45,699 nucleotides of DNA from Rugamonas sp. (lineage in GTDB: Bacteria > Pseudomonadota > Gammaproteobacteria > Burkholderiales > Burkholderiaceae_D). Below the pieces are notes generated by a model, which saw nothing but the letters and a program-made list of their open reading frames with translations, ran no database searches and was not told the DNA's origin. Positions within the stretch are counted from its first letter, which is position 1. Each line of letters starts with the position of its first letter. Below are positions 1 through 8,425 of the stretch, piece after piece. The DNA lies in the NCBI RefSeq assembly GCF_025354735.1, contig NZ_JANXMI010000311.1, positions 1 to 45,699 of the forward strand, given 5' to 3'. The position numbers and the translations under genes were made by a program.

Positions 1-717
1 GTTCACGTGGCGCAGCAGGTTCAGGTTGAAGGCCGCCGTCACGCCCAGGCCATCGTCGTAGGCCGCGTCGAGGACGGCGCTGTCCTTGATAAGGTCGACG
101 CCGATCAGCAGGCCGCCGTCGGCGCCGGCGTTGACGCGCAGGCCGCGCAAGAAGGCGATGGCCTCATGCAGCTCGAAATTGCCGATCGAGGAGCCGGGAT
201 AGAAGAACAGGCGGCGCTTGCCGTGCACGCTGGCCGGCAGCTCGAAGCCGCTGGAAAAGTCCAGCCCCAGCGCCGTCATCTCGATGTGCGGGAAGCGCTG
301 TTGCAGGCGGTTGACGGCATCGACCAGGAAGTCGCGCGAGATGTCGACCGGGACGTATTGGGCCGGTTGCAGCAGCGGGAACAGGCTGGCGGCCTTGGCG
401 CAGTTGCCGGCGCCCAGGTCGACCATGACGCTGCCCGGCCCGATGTCGGCGGCGATGTCGGCGCCGTGGCGGGCGAAGATGGCGGCCTCGGTGCGGGTCG
501 GATAATATTCGGGCAGCTCGCATATGGCCTCGAACAGTTTCGAGCCCAGGCTGTCGTACAGGTATTTGGGAGACGTTTGCGCGTCGGCCGCCAGCAAACC
601 GGCGCTGATTTCAGCGATGACGGCGGCGCTGCCGTGGGCTTCGTGCGGCGCGCAGGCGGCCGGCGCGGGGGCTTCGGACGACACCACGCGGATGGCGGAG
701 GAGCGGGACATATGCAT
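1..717 (-). CDS. egtD: L-histidine N-alpha-methyltransferase EgtD (partial, 3' end outside window)
   Basis: The leftward frame runs open from an ATG at 717 (or the ATG two codons later at 711) to the window edge, giving about 239 residues. EgtD transfers three methyl groups from SAM to histidine to make hercynine, the first step of ergothioneine synthesis in the cytoplasm. Recognisable stretches are KYLYDSLGSKLFEAICELPE followed by YYPTRTE, the SAM-binding VDLGAGNCAK, and FYPGSSIGNF, all hallmarks of the EgtD/DUF2260 methyltransferase family. Family members are about 320 residues, so roughly a quarter is missing at the left edge. The ribosome-binding site is weak for either start. Its partner egtB is not in view and may lie to the left. 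It is divergent from the ABC importer genes at 965. Family identity is close to certain; the start is not. Confidence 0.93.
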   Translation of the reverse strand, partial: MHMSRSSAIRVVSSEAPAPAACAPHEAHGSAAVIAEISAGLLAADAQTSPKYLYDSLGSKLFEAICELPEYYPTRTEAAIFARHGADIAADIGPGSVMVDLGAGNCAKAASLFPLLQPAQYVPVDISRDFLVDAVNRLQQRFPHIEMTALGLDFSSGFELPASVHGKRRLFFYPGSSIGNFELHEAIAFLRGLRVNAGADGGLLIGVDLIKDSAVLDAAYDDGLGVTAAFNLNLLRHVN

Positions 718-833
718 AAAAAAACCCTGTCTTATCGGTGAAGAAAGGTAAAAAAAACGCCGGAATCAGCTGAAAACAGCAGCGCCGCAGCGCCGGCGCC
801 CCGCTGCCAGCAGAGGGTCGCCCCGTCCTGCGG

Positions 834-849
834 ATAACAATTTTGTTAT
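834..849. promoter_or_regulatory. Palindromic operator-like site ATAACAA-TT-TTGTTAT
   Basis: A perfect 7-bp inverted repeat with a 2-base spacer lies in the egtD/ABC-importer divergent gap. It overlaps a TATGAT sequence at 847-852 that could be a -10 element for the rightward genes. No good -35 is seen at the matching distance, so an activator-dependent promoter is possible. The ATAAC/GTTAT arms resemble LysR-type binding sites, but the regulator is unknown. Confidence 0.4.
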
Positions 850-872
850 GATAGCTGAATATCCCATCTCAA

Positions 873-900
873 GCGCCGCGCTGGAATTTCAACGCGGCGC
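873..900 (+). promoter_or_regulatory. GC-rich hairpin in the ABC importer leader
   Basis: The arms GCGCCGCG (873-880) and CGCGGCGC (893-900) pair perfectly over 8 bp around a 12-base loop, in the presumed 5' leader about 65 bases before the ATG at 965. No U-run follows, so it is not a standard terminator. It could be an mRNA-stabilising or attenuating structure. No known riboswitch fold was recognised. Confidence 0.4.
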
Positions 901-964
901 CTGCCTTGGTCGCCGCAAACCACGCAAACTTACAAATAAATCCAATTTAAAGGTCAGGCCCACG

Positions 965-1846
965 ATGAAAACTTCCCCTATGCGCACCCTGAAAACGCTG
1001 TTGACCGCCGCCGCCACCGCCGGCCTGCTGCTGGCCGCCCACGCGCCGGCCCAGGCCCAGCAGGTGTTCCGCGTGTCGGCCATACCCGACGAGGCGCCGA
1101 CCGAATTGCAGCGCAAGTTCAAGCCGCTGGGCGAATACCTGGAAAAGAAAATCGGCATGAAGGTCGAATTCACGCCCGTCACCGACTACGCCGCCTCGGT
1201 CGAAGCGCTCATCAACCACAAGGTCGACATGGTGTGGTTCGGCGGCTTCACCTTCGTGCAGGCCAATGACCGCAGCCACAACCAGATCACGCCGCTGGTC
1301 CAGCGCACCGAGGACGCGGAATTCCACTCCGTCTTCATCACCACCCGCAAGGACATCAACAAGCTCGAAGACTTGAAGGGCAAGACCTTCAGCTTTGGCT
1401 CCGAGTCGTCGACCTCGGGCCACCTGATGCCGCGCTCCTTCCTGCTGGCGGCCCACGTCAATCCGGACGCCGACATGAAGCGCATCGCCTTCTCCGGCGC
1501 GCATGACGCCACCGTGGCCGCCGTCGCCGGCGGCAAGGTCGATGCCGGCGCGCTCAATATCTCGGTGTGGGACAAGCTGGTCGCCGAGCACAAGGTCGAT
1601 CCGGCCGTGGTGCGCGTGTTCTACACCACGCCCGGCTACTTCGATTACAACTGGAGCGTGCGCACCGACATGAACGCGGACCTGAAGAAAAAAATCAGCG
1701 ACGCCTTCCTCGCCCTCGATGCCAAGAACCCGCAGGACAAGGCCATCCTCGACCTGCAACGCACCGTCAAGTTCATCCCGACCAAGGCTGAAAACTATGT
1801 CGCCATCGAAGCCGCCGCGCAAAACGCGGGCCTGTTGAAAAAATAA
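965..1846 (+). CDS. PhnD-type ABC transporter substrate-binding protein (putative oxyanion/selenate or phosphonate-like)
   Basis: This 293-residue periplasmic protein starts at ATG 965, which follows AAAGG and begins a clear signal peptide (MKTSPMRTLKTLL..., cleavage likely after AHAPAQA). Earlier in-frame starts from 848 would add an implausible N-terminus ahead of the signal. The mature protein begins FRVSAIPDEAPTELQRKF and contains YAASVEALINHKVDMVWFGG and SSTSGHLMPRSF, typical of the PhnD superfamily of type II binding proteins. It most resembles the subfamily annotated as putative selenate-binding rather than true phosphonate PhnD, but that is from memory of family consensus and the ligand is not proven. 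No C-P lyase, phosphite dehydrogenase or selD is in the window. It is the first gene of a tight four-gene operon with an ATPase and two permeases. Confidence 0.88.
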   Translation: MKTSPMRTLKTLLTAAATAGLLLAAHAPAQAQQVFRVSAIPDEAPTELQRKFKPLGEYLEKKIGMKVEFTPVTDYAASVEALINHKVDMVWFGGFTFVQANDRSHNQITPLVQRTEDAEFHSVFITTRKDINKLEDLKGKTFSFGSESSTSGHLMPRSFLLAAHVNPDADMKRIAFSGAHDATVAAVAGGKVDAGALNISVWDKLVAEHKVDPAVVRVFYTTPGYFDYNWSVRTDMNADLKKKISDAFLALDAKNPQDKAILDLQRTVKFIPTKAENYVAIEAAAQNAGLLKK

Positions 1847-1849
1847 TCG

Positions 1850-2737
1850 ATGTCCGTTAATCGCAATTCCATGCCGGCCGGCCAGGCCGCGCCGGCCGCC
1901 GCCAGCGCGCGCGCGGAAGCGAGCTACAGCCTGCGCGGCCTGACGGTGCGCCATCTGGCCGCCGCGGCCGACCATGCGCCGGCGTTGCATGACCTCGACC
2001 TGCGCATCGAGGCCGGCGAGCAGCTGGCCCTGATCGGCCCTTCCGGCGCCGGCAAGACCACCCTGCTGGCGACGCTGGCCTGCGCCCACCGCCCCGCTTC
2101 CGGCGAACTGCGCGTGTTCGGCGCCGATCCGTGGGCGCTGTCCGAAAACGCGCGCCACCACCTGCGCGCGCGCCTGTTCCTGGCGCCGCAAACGCCGCCG
2201 CTGCCGCCGCGCCAGCGCGTGGTGACGGCGGTGCTGGCGGCGCGGCTGCCGCACTGGAGCCTGTGGCGCGCCCTGGTGTCGCTGTTCAAACCGGCCGATC
2301 CGGCCGCCGCCTACCGGGCGCTGGAGCGCTTCAACCTCGGTGGCAAACTGTATGCGCGGGTCGACCGCCTGTCCGGCGGCGAGCGTCAGCGCTGCGGCCT
2401 GGCGCGGCTGATGCTGTCGTCGGCGCAGTCGCTGCTGGTCGACGAGCCGCTGTCGGCGCTCGATCCGGCGCTGTCCGAACTGACCCTGACGGCGCTGCGC
2501 GACGAGGCCCGCCAACGCGGCGCGACGCTGGTGTGCAGCCTGCACCAGGTCGATCTGGCGCTGGCCCATTTTCCGCGCATCGTCGCGCTCAAGGATGGGC
2601 GCGTGGTGTTCGACCTGCCGCGCGAACAGGTCACGCCGGCGATGATCGCCGCGCTGTACCAGGGCGAGCAGGCGGCGTCGCCGCCGCCGCCGGACGCCAT
2701 CGCCGCAGCGGTCATCCATGTCGGCGTGTGCCACTGA
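1850..2737 (+). CDS. PhnC-type ABC transporter ATP-binding protein
   Basis: This 295-residue cytoplasmic ATPase powers the importer encoded by its neighbours. Walker A is GPSGAGKTT (about residues 63-71), the signature is LSGGERQR and Walker B is LLVDEPLSALDP, followed by a switch histidine in CSLHQVDLAL. The ATG at 1850 lies 3 bases after the stop of the binding-protein gene, so translational coupling is likely. The N-terminal 25 or so residues are alanine-rich and may be dispensable; a later start is possible. Its closest family is PhnC of phosphonate-type systems, in keeping with the PhnD and PhnE-like partners. Confidence 0.92.
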   Translation: MSVNRNSMPAGQAAPAAASARAEASYSLRGLTVRHLAAAADHAPALHDLDLRIEAGEQLALIGPSGAGKTTLLATLACAHRPASGELRVFGADPWALSENARHHLRARLFLAPQTPPLPPRQRVVTAVLAARLPHWSLWRALVSLFKPADPAAAYRALERFNLGGKLYARVDRLSGGERQRCGLARLMLSSAQSLLVDEPLSALDPALSELTLTALRDEARQRGATLVCSLHQVDLALAHFPRIVALKDGRVVFDLPREQVTPAMIAALYQGEQAASPPPPDAIAAAVIHVGVCH

Positions 2738-2738
2738 C

Positions 2739-3584
2739 ATGCGCGCCACCCTTGCCGATTTGCCGCCCGCGCTGCGGGCCGATCCCGCCTGGCGCGGCCG
2801 CCTGACGCTGACGGCGCTGGCCGCGCTGGTGCTGTGGCCCATGCTGGTGGCCAGCGAATTCAAACCGTGGCTGCTGTTCGACCGGCAAAGCCTGGCCAGC
2901 ACCGGCCAGTTTTTGGCCGGCTTCGTGCCGCCCGCGCATTCGTCCGATTTCCTCGCGCTGCTGCTGCGCGAAACGTGGCAGACCGTCGCCATCGCCACCG
3001 CCGGGCTGACGCTGGCCCTGATCGGCGCGATTCCCGCCACGCTGATCGTCACCGAGCGGCTGTCGATTTCGCGCCTCGGCACCGGCCGCATGCGCGCCGT
3101 CGCCGCCGCCGTGCGCCAGTGCGTGCGCTGGCTGCTGGTGCTGTTGCGCAGCGTGCCGGAACTGGTGTGGGCGCTGCTGCTGGTGCGTATCATCGGCCTC
3201 GGTCCGGCCGCCGGCGTGCTGGCCATCGCCCTCGCCTACTGCGGCATGCTGGGCAAGGTCTACGCCGAAATTCTCGAATCGTCCGACGCCCACGCCAGCG
3301 ACACGCTGCTGGCCAACGGCGCCAGCCGCCTCACGGCGCTGCTCTACGGCGCGCTGCCGGAGGCGGCGTCGGAGCTGGTGTCGTACACGGCCTATCGCTG
3401 GGAGTGCGCGATCCGCGGCTCGGTGGTGATGGGCTTCGTCGGCGCCGGCGGCCTCGGTCAGCGCATGGATGAATCGCTGCGCAATATGGACGGCGGCGAA
3501 GTATCGAGCATGCTGATCGTGTTCGTGCTGCTGGTGCTGGTGGCCGATTTTGTATCGAAGATGCTGAGAAAGCGGCTCGCATGA
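2739..3584 (+). CDS. PhnE-type ABC transporter permease 1
   Basis: An inner-membrane permease of about 281 residues with several hydrophobic helices. It carries the PhnE-like signature RSVPELVWALLLVRIIGLGP and a coupling-helix region ending in GFVGAGGLGQRM. The ATG at 2739 sits 1 base after the ATPase stop. An in-frame ATG at 2718 would overlap the ATPase by 20 bases and add MSACATD, so I prefer 2739. It pairs with the second permease that follows; heterodimeric PhnE1/PhnE2 permeases are known in this superfamily. Confidence 0.9.
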   Translation: MRATLADLPPALRADPAWRGRLTLTALAALVLWPMLVASEFKPWLLFDRQSLASTGQFLAGFVPPAHSSDFLALLLRETWQTVAIATAGLTLALIGAIPATLIVTERLSISRLGTGRMRAVAAAVRQCVRWLLVLLRSVPELVWALLLVRIIGLGPAAGVLAIALAYCGMLGKVYAEILESSDAHASDTLLANGASRLTALLYGALPEAASELVSYTAYRWECAIRGSVVMGFVGAGGLGQRMDESLRNMDGGEVSSMLIVFVLLVLVADFVSKMLRKRLA

Positions 3585-4402
3585 TGAGCACTACCATCAT
3601 CCCTACCACCACCGCCGCCGGCATGCCGCCGCCCCCGGCCCGCTCGTGGGGCACGCTGGTGCTGTTCGCCCTGCTGCTGTTGCTGGTGGTCGCCAGTTTC
3701 GCCACGCTGCCGCTACCGTGGAGAGATTTCTTCACGCTCGAATCGATCAAGAACATGGCCGAATTCCTGGCCGGTTTCGCGCCGCCCGATTTGTCGACGC
3801 CCTTCCTCGTCAAGACCGGCATCGCCGCCGCCGAGACGCTGGCCATGTCGGCGCTCGGCACCATCATCGCCGTCGCCGTCGGCCTCGCGCTGGCCCTGCC
3901 GGGCGCCGGACGCTGGGGCCGCGCGCCGCGCGCCGTGGTGCGCGGCGTGCTCAATGTGCTGCGCTCGATCCCGGAGCTGGTGTGGGCGTCGGTGACGCTG
4001 ATCGCCGTCGGCCTGGGACCGTTCGGCGGCACGCTGGCGCTGGCCGCGCACACCTCCGGCGTGCTGGGACGGCTGTTCTCGGACTCGCTGGAAAACGCCG
4101 CGCCGCTGCCCGAGCAAAGCCTGCGCACCAACGGCGCCCCGGCGCTGGCGGCCTTCTTTTACGCCACGCTGCCGCAAACGCTGCCGCAGATGATGTCGTA
4201 CACGCTGTACCGCTGGGAGAACAATATCCGCGCCGCCGCCATCCTCGGCGTGGTCGGCGCCGGTGGACTGGGGCAGATGCTGAAATATCATCTGTCGCTG
4301 TTCCAGATGCAGCAGGCCGCCACCGTCATCGTCGCCATGCTGCTGATGGTGGCGCTGGTGGACGCGATCAGCTTCGGCCTGCGCCGCCTGCTGACGCGCT
4401 AA
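3581..4402 (+). CDS. PhnE-type ABC transporter permease 2
   Basis: A 273-residue inner-membrane permease whose ATG overlaps the stop codon of permease 1 (ATGA), showing tight coupling. It repeats the plan of permease 1, with RSIPELVWASVTLIAVGLGP and GVVGAGGLGQML. The two probably arose by duplication and form a heterodimeric channel with the PhnC-like ATPase. The first 20 residues (threonine-, alanine- and proline-rich) are probably cytoplasmic; the first membrane helix begins around residue 24. It completes a full importer: binding protein, ATPase and two permeases. Confidence 0.9.
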   Translation: MMSTTIIPTTTAAGMPPPPARSWGTLVLFALLLLLVVASFATLPLPWRDFFTLESIKNMAEFLAGFAPPDLSTPFLVKTGIAAAETLAMSALGTIIAVAVGLALALPGAGRWGRAPRAVVRGVLNVLRSIPELVWASVTLIAVGLGPFGGTLALAAHTSGVLGRLFSDSLENAAPLPEQSLRTNGAPALAAFFYATLPQTLPQMMSYTLYRWENNIRAAAILGVVGAGGLGQMLKYHLSLFQMQQAATVIVAMLLMVALVDAISFGLRRLLTR

Positions 4403-4440
4403 GCCGCCGGGCCGCCCACGGGCGCGGCGGCGATTACTTT

Positions 4441-4476
4441 ATAAACGTTATAAACCATATAAACGTTATAAATCAT
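4441..4476. repeat. 18-bp AT-rich tandem repeat, two copies
   Basis: Unit 1 (4441-4458) is ATAAACGTTATAAACCAT and unit 2 (4459-4476) is ATAAACGTTATAAATCAT, 17 of 18 identical, followed by a partial AAATCAT. Each unit centres on AACGTT, a palindromic core. The block is very AT-rich in GC-rich surroundings and ends 21 bases before the next ATG. A tandem regulator site or a promoter-spacing repeat are both possible. Confidence 0.85.
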
Positions 4477-4497
4477 AAATCATCACCGAAAGCCGCC

Positions 4498-5187
4498 ATG
4501 CTCGAACTGCGCCACCTGTCCAAATCCTATGCCAGCGGCCATCCGGTGCTGGCCGGCCTGTCGTGGACCTTCAAGGCCGGCGAATTCGTCGCCGTCATGG
4601 GCGACTCGGGCGTCGGCAAGTCGACGCTGCTGAACCTGATCGCCGGCCTCGACACGCCGGACCCCGGCGCCGAGGCGCCCATCCTGGTCGACGGCGTGGC
4701 CATGTCCGGCCTCGACGACGACGCCGCCACCCGGCTGCGGCGCCAGCGCATGGGCTTCATCTTCCAGGCCTTCCACGTGCTGCCCCATCTGACGCTGCTG
4801 CAAAACGTGGCCTTGCCGCTGCTGCTGAACGGCCTGCCCCAGCACCGCGCCGGCGAGATGCTGGCCGCCGTCGGCCTGGGCGGCCGCGGCGCCGATTTCC
4901 CGCACCAGTTGTCCGGCGGCGAGATGCAGCGCGTGGCCATCGCCCGCGCGCTGGTGCACCGGCCGGCGCTGGTGCTGGCCGACGAACCGACCGGCAACCT
5001 CGACCCGGACACCGCGCACGACATCCTGACGCTGCTGCGCGCCGAGATCAAAGCCACGGGCGCCTGCGCCATTATGGTGACCCATTCGACGGCCTCTGCC
5101 GAAATGGCCGACAAGACCCTGATCTTAAGTAAGAGTGGGTTGAAAGAAACAACAATAGTCAACCCGTTTGCGCAAAGAACAAGGTAA
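4498..5187 (+). CDS. LolD/MacB-type ABC ATPase, no cognate permease adjacent
   Basis: A 229-residue ATP-binding protein starting at ATG 4498. Walker A is GDSGVGKST (residues 35-43), the Q-loop region is [20 protein letters not shown], the signature is [15 protein letters not shown] and Walker B is [12 protein letters not shown]. These match the LolD/MacB/FtsE branch, not the PhnC branch, so it is a different kind of ATPase from the one upstream. LolD-type proteins drive lipoprotein release or MacB-like mechanotransmission with an FtsX-fold permease, but the next gene is an unrelated small HTH-like protein. A 7-bp inverted repeat (5137-5143/5159-5165) falls in the last codons. Family assignment is firm; its partner and role are unknown. 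Confidence 0.87.
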   Translation: MLELRHLSKSYASGHPVLAGLSWTFKAGEFVAVMGDSGVGKSTLLNLIAGLDTPDPGAEAPILVDGVAMSGLDDDAATRLRRQRMGFIFQAFHVLPHLTLLQNVALPLLLNGLPQHRAGEMLAAVGLGGRGADFPHQLSGGEMQRVAIARALVHRPALVLADEPTGNLDPDTAHDILTLLRAEIKATGACAIMVTHSTASAEMADKTLILSKSGLKETTIVNPFAQRTR

Positions 5188-5359
5188 TTTTTTTATCAAA
5201 CTCGCCTAAGATTTTGCCAAAGTAGTATTATTAAAAATAACTTGCTTGGTTATTAATAGTATTGATGTGCGCACCATAACAGTGCAATGCTGTATGGCAG
5301 CGCAGACCAGCCGGGAGACGCCACCCATCCACCGTTTTTGAGCAAAAAGGAGGAGCAAA

Positions 5360-5647
5360 ATGAACGTCAGGCAAAAGAAGCTGGAACTGATTGAAGCCAT
5401 GAATCGAGCTCGGGCTTTGGAACCATCCAGCTTTGTTCCCAATAAGCTGCTCGATACCCTCATCGAAAAGATGAACCTGAAAAATGATGCCGAATTGTGC
5501 CGCGTGCTGGAGGTACAACCGCCCATCATCAGCAAGATCCGACACCGCAAGCTGGCTGTCGGCGCGACGATTTTACTGAGGATGCATGAAAAATCCGACC
5601 TCAGCATCAAGGAATTGAAAGACTTGTCGACCGCTTCCATGCACTGA
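5360..5647 (+). CDS. Small HTH-like hypothetical protein
   Basis: This 95-residue protein has a very strong ribosome-binding site (AAGGAGGAG, 6 bases before ATG 5360). It begins MNVRQKKLELIEAMNRARAL. The middle (LCRVLEVQPPIISKIRHRKL) reads like a helix-turn-helix of the Cro/phage-repressor type, with residues about 50-70 as recognition region. I do not recognise a named family. It stands alone, preceded by about 170 bases of AT-rich leader and followed by a gap before the chemotaxis receptor. A small transcriptional regulator is the best guess. Confidence 0.75.
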   Translation: MNVRQKKLELIEAMNRARALEPSSFVPNKLLDTLIEKMNLKNDAELCRVLEVQPPIISKIRHRKLAVGATILLRMHEKSDLSIKELKDLSTASMH

Positions 5648-5759
5648 GCAGCACAGCTGACCTTGCCATGCCAGGCGCCGGGCATGCGGTATCCGGCGCC
5701 CCTTAGTCCCTTGTTTTGCCTGCCACGCCTTGCCGGCCACGCCGGCGCCCGGTGGTGCA

Positions 5760-5771
5760 TTGTTGCAACAA
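5760..5771. promoter_or_regulatory. TTGTTGCAACAA palindrome and possible promoter before the chemotaxis receptor
   Basis: The 291-base gap 5648-5938 holds a perfect 12-bp palindrome at 5760-5771. Just downstream are TTGCTT (5777-5782) and TATACT (5802-5807), a possible -35/-10 pair with a long 19-base spacer. The rest of the gap is GC-rich with short inverted GGCGCC-type motifs and no convincing gene. Confidence 0.35.
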
Positions 5772-5938
5772 AATAATTGCTTCATTTCCATCGATATTCA
5801 CTATACTTGAAGCGCAGCCATCGCCGGCCGACTCCACACGCGCCGCCGCCTCATGCCAGCCCGCCCCGCAGCGGTCCGCAGTCAGCTGCGCCGCCCCGCT
5901 CTCTTTTGTCCCGCTACAGGCACGCAAAGGAACACATC

Positions 5939-7579
5939 ATGAAATGGTTTTATGATCTGAAGATCGCCACCAAGCTGCTGCTGTCGTTTGTCATGGTGCT
6001 CGGTCTGATGCTCGCCATCGGCGTCGTCTCCATCTTCAACATGGGCACCATCAACGCCTCGACGGTCGACCTGGCCGACAACTGGCTGCCCAGCGTGCGC
6101 GCGGTGATGGTCGTCAAATACGATCTGCAGGCGCTGCGGCGCGCCGAGCTGGCGTATTACGTGGCCACCACGCCGGAGGAAAAGGCCGGCTACAACAAGC
6201 GCGTGGACGAGGCGCTGGCCCAGTTAAAGACCGACGATGCGACCTATATCACGCTGATCTCGGAGCCCGAGGAAAAGCGCGTCCACCCCGAATTCCTGCA
6301 AGTGTTCGAGCGCTATCTGGTGCTCCACAACAAATACATGGCGACCATCGCCCAGGACAACCGCGACGAGGCCAAGGCCCTGCTGCTGGGCGATTCGGCC
6401 GCGCTGGTCAATCAGATGAGCGCCCAGATCGACACGCTGGCCAAGGTCAACCTCGACGGCGCCGAACTGTCCAGCCACAGCGCCGCCGCCATCTACGGCA
6501 ACTCGCGCATGTGGACCGTGATCCTGCTGGTGGCCGGCATCGTGGTCGGCCTGGCGCTGGCGATGGCGGTGGCGCGCATCATTTCGCAGCCGCTGCGCAG
6601 CGCCGTCAGCGTCGCCATGCAAGTGGCCAACGGCGACTTGACGGCCGACATCCGGGTCGACTCGAAAGATGAAACGGGCCAGCTGATGCAGGCGCTGCGC
6701 GAAATGAACGGCAACCTGCTGCGCATCGTCGGCCAGGTCCGCACCAGCACCGACGAAATCGCCACCGCCTGCGACGAAATCGCCACCGGCAACCTGGACC
6801 TGTCGGCCCGCACCGAACAGCAAGCGAGCTCGCTCGAAGAAACCGCGTCGTCGATGGAGGAACTGACGTCCACCGTCAAGCACAACGCCGACAACGCGCA
6901 CCAGGCCAACCAGCTGGCGGCCACCGCGTCGGACGTGGCGGCCAAGGGCGGCGATGTGGTCAGCCAGGTGGTGACGACGATGGAATCGATCCACGATTCG
7001 TCGCGCAAGATCGCCGACATCATCGGCGTCATCGACGGCATCGCCTTCCAGACCAATATCCTGGCGCTGAACGCGGCGGTCGAAGCGGCGCGCGCCGGCG
7101 AGCAGGGACGCGGCTTCGCCGTCGTCGCCTCGGAAGTGCGCAACCTGGCGCAGCGCTCGGCCAGCGCGGCCAAGGAAATCAAGCTGTTGATCGACGACTC
7201 GGTCGGCCAGGTCAGCATCGGCAACAAGCTGGTGGGACAGGCCGGCAGCACCATGAGCGAGATCGTGGAAAGTGTGCGGCGGGTCAGCGACATCATGGCT
7301 GAAATCAGCTCGGCCACGCGCGAGCAGACCCAGGGCATCGAGCAAATCAACAACGCCGTTTCGCAGATGGACGCCGTCACGCAGCAGAACGCGGCGCTGG
7401 TGGAACAGGCGGCCGCCGCCGCCGGCAGCCTGCAACAGCAGGCCGCGCATTTGAGCGAAGCGGTGCAGGTGTTCAAGTTGAGCAACCAGCCGGCGCTGGC
7501 CGCGCCGCGCCGCGGCACGCAGCAGCAAGCGCGCCAGATGGCCCGCAGCCCCAGCCCGCGATTGCGGATTGAAGCTTGA
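5939..7579 (+). CDS. Methyl-accepting chemotaxis protein (4HB sensor, HAMP)
   Basis: A 546-residue inner-membrane chemoreceptor. The start is ATG 5939 ([17 protein letters not shown]) after AAAGGAA; earlier in-frame codons would add a non-homologous extension. Layout: membrane helix about 11-33, a periplasmic four-helix-bundle sensor (about 34-190), second helix about 193-213, HAMP (about 214-266), then the long cytoplasmic signalling coiled coil. The hairpin tip is [20 protein letters not shown] followed by [17 protein letters not shown], which contacts CheA and CheW. No C-terminal NWETF-type pentapeptide is seen, so receptor-methylase docking would be indirect. The ligand is unknown. It is a single gene with no che genes nearby. 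Confidence 0.95.
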   Translation: MKWFYDLKIATKLLLSFVMVLGLMLAIGVVSIFNMGTINASTVDLADNWLPSVRAVMVVKYDLQALRRAELAYYVATTPEEKAGYNKRVDEALAQLKTDDATYITLISEPEEKRVHPEFLQVFERYLVLHNKYMATIAQDNRDEAKALLLGDSAALVNQMSAQIDTLAKVNLDGAELSSHSAAAIYGNSRMWTVILLVAGIVVGLALAMAVARIISQPLRSAVSVAMQVANGDLTADIRVDSKDETGQLMQALREMNGNLLRIVGQVRTSTDEIATACDEIATGNLDLSARTEQQASSLEETASSMEELTSTVKHNADNAHQANQLAATASDVAAKGGDVVSQVVTTMESIHDSSRKIADIIGVIDGIAFQTNILALNAAVEAARAGEQGRGFAVVASEVRNLAQRSASAAKEIKLLIDDSVGQVSIGNKLVGQAGSTMSEIVESVRRVSDIMAEISSATREQTQGIEQINNAVSQMDAVTQQNAALVEQAAAAAGSLQQQAAHLSEAVQVFKLSNQPALAAPRRGTQQQARQMARSPSPRLRIEA

Positions 7580-7660
7580 GAAATCCGTGGCGGGGGACGG
7601 GGGACGGTGGACTTTGACGGCGGCGGACTTCGGGCCGCGAGCTTCATCGGCGCCATAAAA

Positions 7661-7683
7661 AATGCCGGCTTCAGGCCGGCATT
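7661..7683 (-). terminator. Intrinsic terminator of the piuC transcript
   Basis: AATGCCGGC (7661-7669) pairs perfectly with GCCGGCATT (7675-7683) around a 5-base loop. Read leftward, the stem is followed by a T-run (AAAAAA at 7657-7662 on the plus strand), so it is a classic terminator for the leftward receptor-piuC operon, 39 bases after the piuC stop. It could also help end the converging chemoreceptor transcript. Confidence 0.8.
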
Positions 7684-7721
7684 GCCGCTTCACTACTGCG
7701 TCGCTACCGTCGCATCAAAGC

Positions 7722-8408
7722 TCACGTCTCGCTCCACTGCCGCATCAGATTGTGATAACAGCCCACCAGTTTGCGCCGCGCGAGGTCGTCGGCCTTGGTC
7801 TGGTTCAGGATCTGGATCGCGCTGTCCATATCGAACAGCATGCTGCGCTGCTGGTCATCGCGGATCAGACTCTGTATCCAGAAAAAGCAGGCCAACCGCA
7901 CGCCGCGCGTCACCGGCGTCACCCGATGCAAACTGGTGGCCGGATACAGCACCATGTCGCCGGCCGCCAGCTTGACCGCGTGCGCGCCATAGGTGTCTTC
8001 CACCGTCAGCTCGCCGCCGTCGTACTCGTCCGGCTGCGCCAAAAACAGCGTGGCCGATAAATCGGTGCGCAGCTTGTTGCCGGTGTGCGGATGGATACGC
8101 ACGCTGCCATCGACATGCGCGCCGAAGGCCATGCCCTCGCCGTAGCGGTTGAACATCGGCGGATACACCACGTTCGGCAGCGCCGCGCTGATGAACAGCG
8201 GGTGGCGTTCCAGCGCCGACAGAATAATATCCTGGCAGCGGTGCGCCACTTCCGAGCGCTCGTCGATCTGCTGGTTGAACTTGACCGGCGCGCCCTGGTA
8301 GCCGGCCGTGACGCGGCCGTCCACCCAGGCGTCGCGGCCCTGATCGAGCAGCGCGCGCACAGCGGCCAGTTGCTGTGCATCGAGCACATTCGGAACCTTC
8401 ACCAGCAT
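7722..8408 (-). CDS. piuC: Fe(II)/2-oxoglutarate-dependent PKHD-type hydroxylase PiuC/YbiX
   Basis: A 228-residue cytoplasmic Fe(II)/2-oxoglutarate dioxygenase. The iron ligands are visible as H98-x-D100 in AFGAHVDGSV and H161 in TSLHRVTPV, with R171 of RGVRLACFFW placed to bind 2-oxoglutarate. The length matches the family's usual 225-230. The start at 8408 has AGGAGCG upstream. It is 17 bases downstream of the siderophore receptor gene on the same strand, the standard PiuA/Fiu-PiuC arrangement in which both are iron-repressed. The substrate of PiuC is not established; a role in siderophore use is inferred from context. Confidence 0.93.
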   Translation of the reverse strand: MLVKVPNVLDAQQLAAVRALLDQGRDAWVDGRVTAGYQGAPVKFNQQIDERSEVAHRCQDIILSALERHPLFISAALPNVVYPPMFNRYGEGMAFGAHVDGSVRIHPHTGNKLRTDLSATLFLAQPDEYDGGELTVEDTYGAHAVKLAAGDMVLYPATSLHRVTPVTRGVRLACFFWIQSLIRDDQQRSMLFDMDSAIQILNQTKADDLARRKLVGCYHNLMRQWSET

Positions 8409-8425
8409 AAAACGCGCGCTCCTGA

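Noticed and set aside
947..3226. Long leftward frames opposite the importer genes, and similar ones opposite the oxidoreductase, E1, fdhD, ppx and dnaE2 genes
   Set aside because: All lie exactly antisense to genes with clear motifs and have Arg/Gln/His-rich nonsense composition typical of high-GC shadows.
5137..5165. Terminator after the LolD-like gene
   Set aside because: The 7-bp stem (GGGTTGA/TCAACCC) lies inside the last codons, has a 15-base loop and the T-run is 19 bases further on; kept only as a note.
3646..5187. A rightward frame that would join a permease-overlapping stretch to the LolD-like ATPase
   Set aside because: The first part is out of frame with the real permease and has no homology-like sequence; the ATPase starts naturally at ATG 4498. 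The repeat at 4441-4476 merely keeps the frame open.
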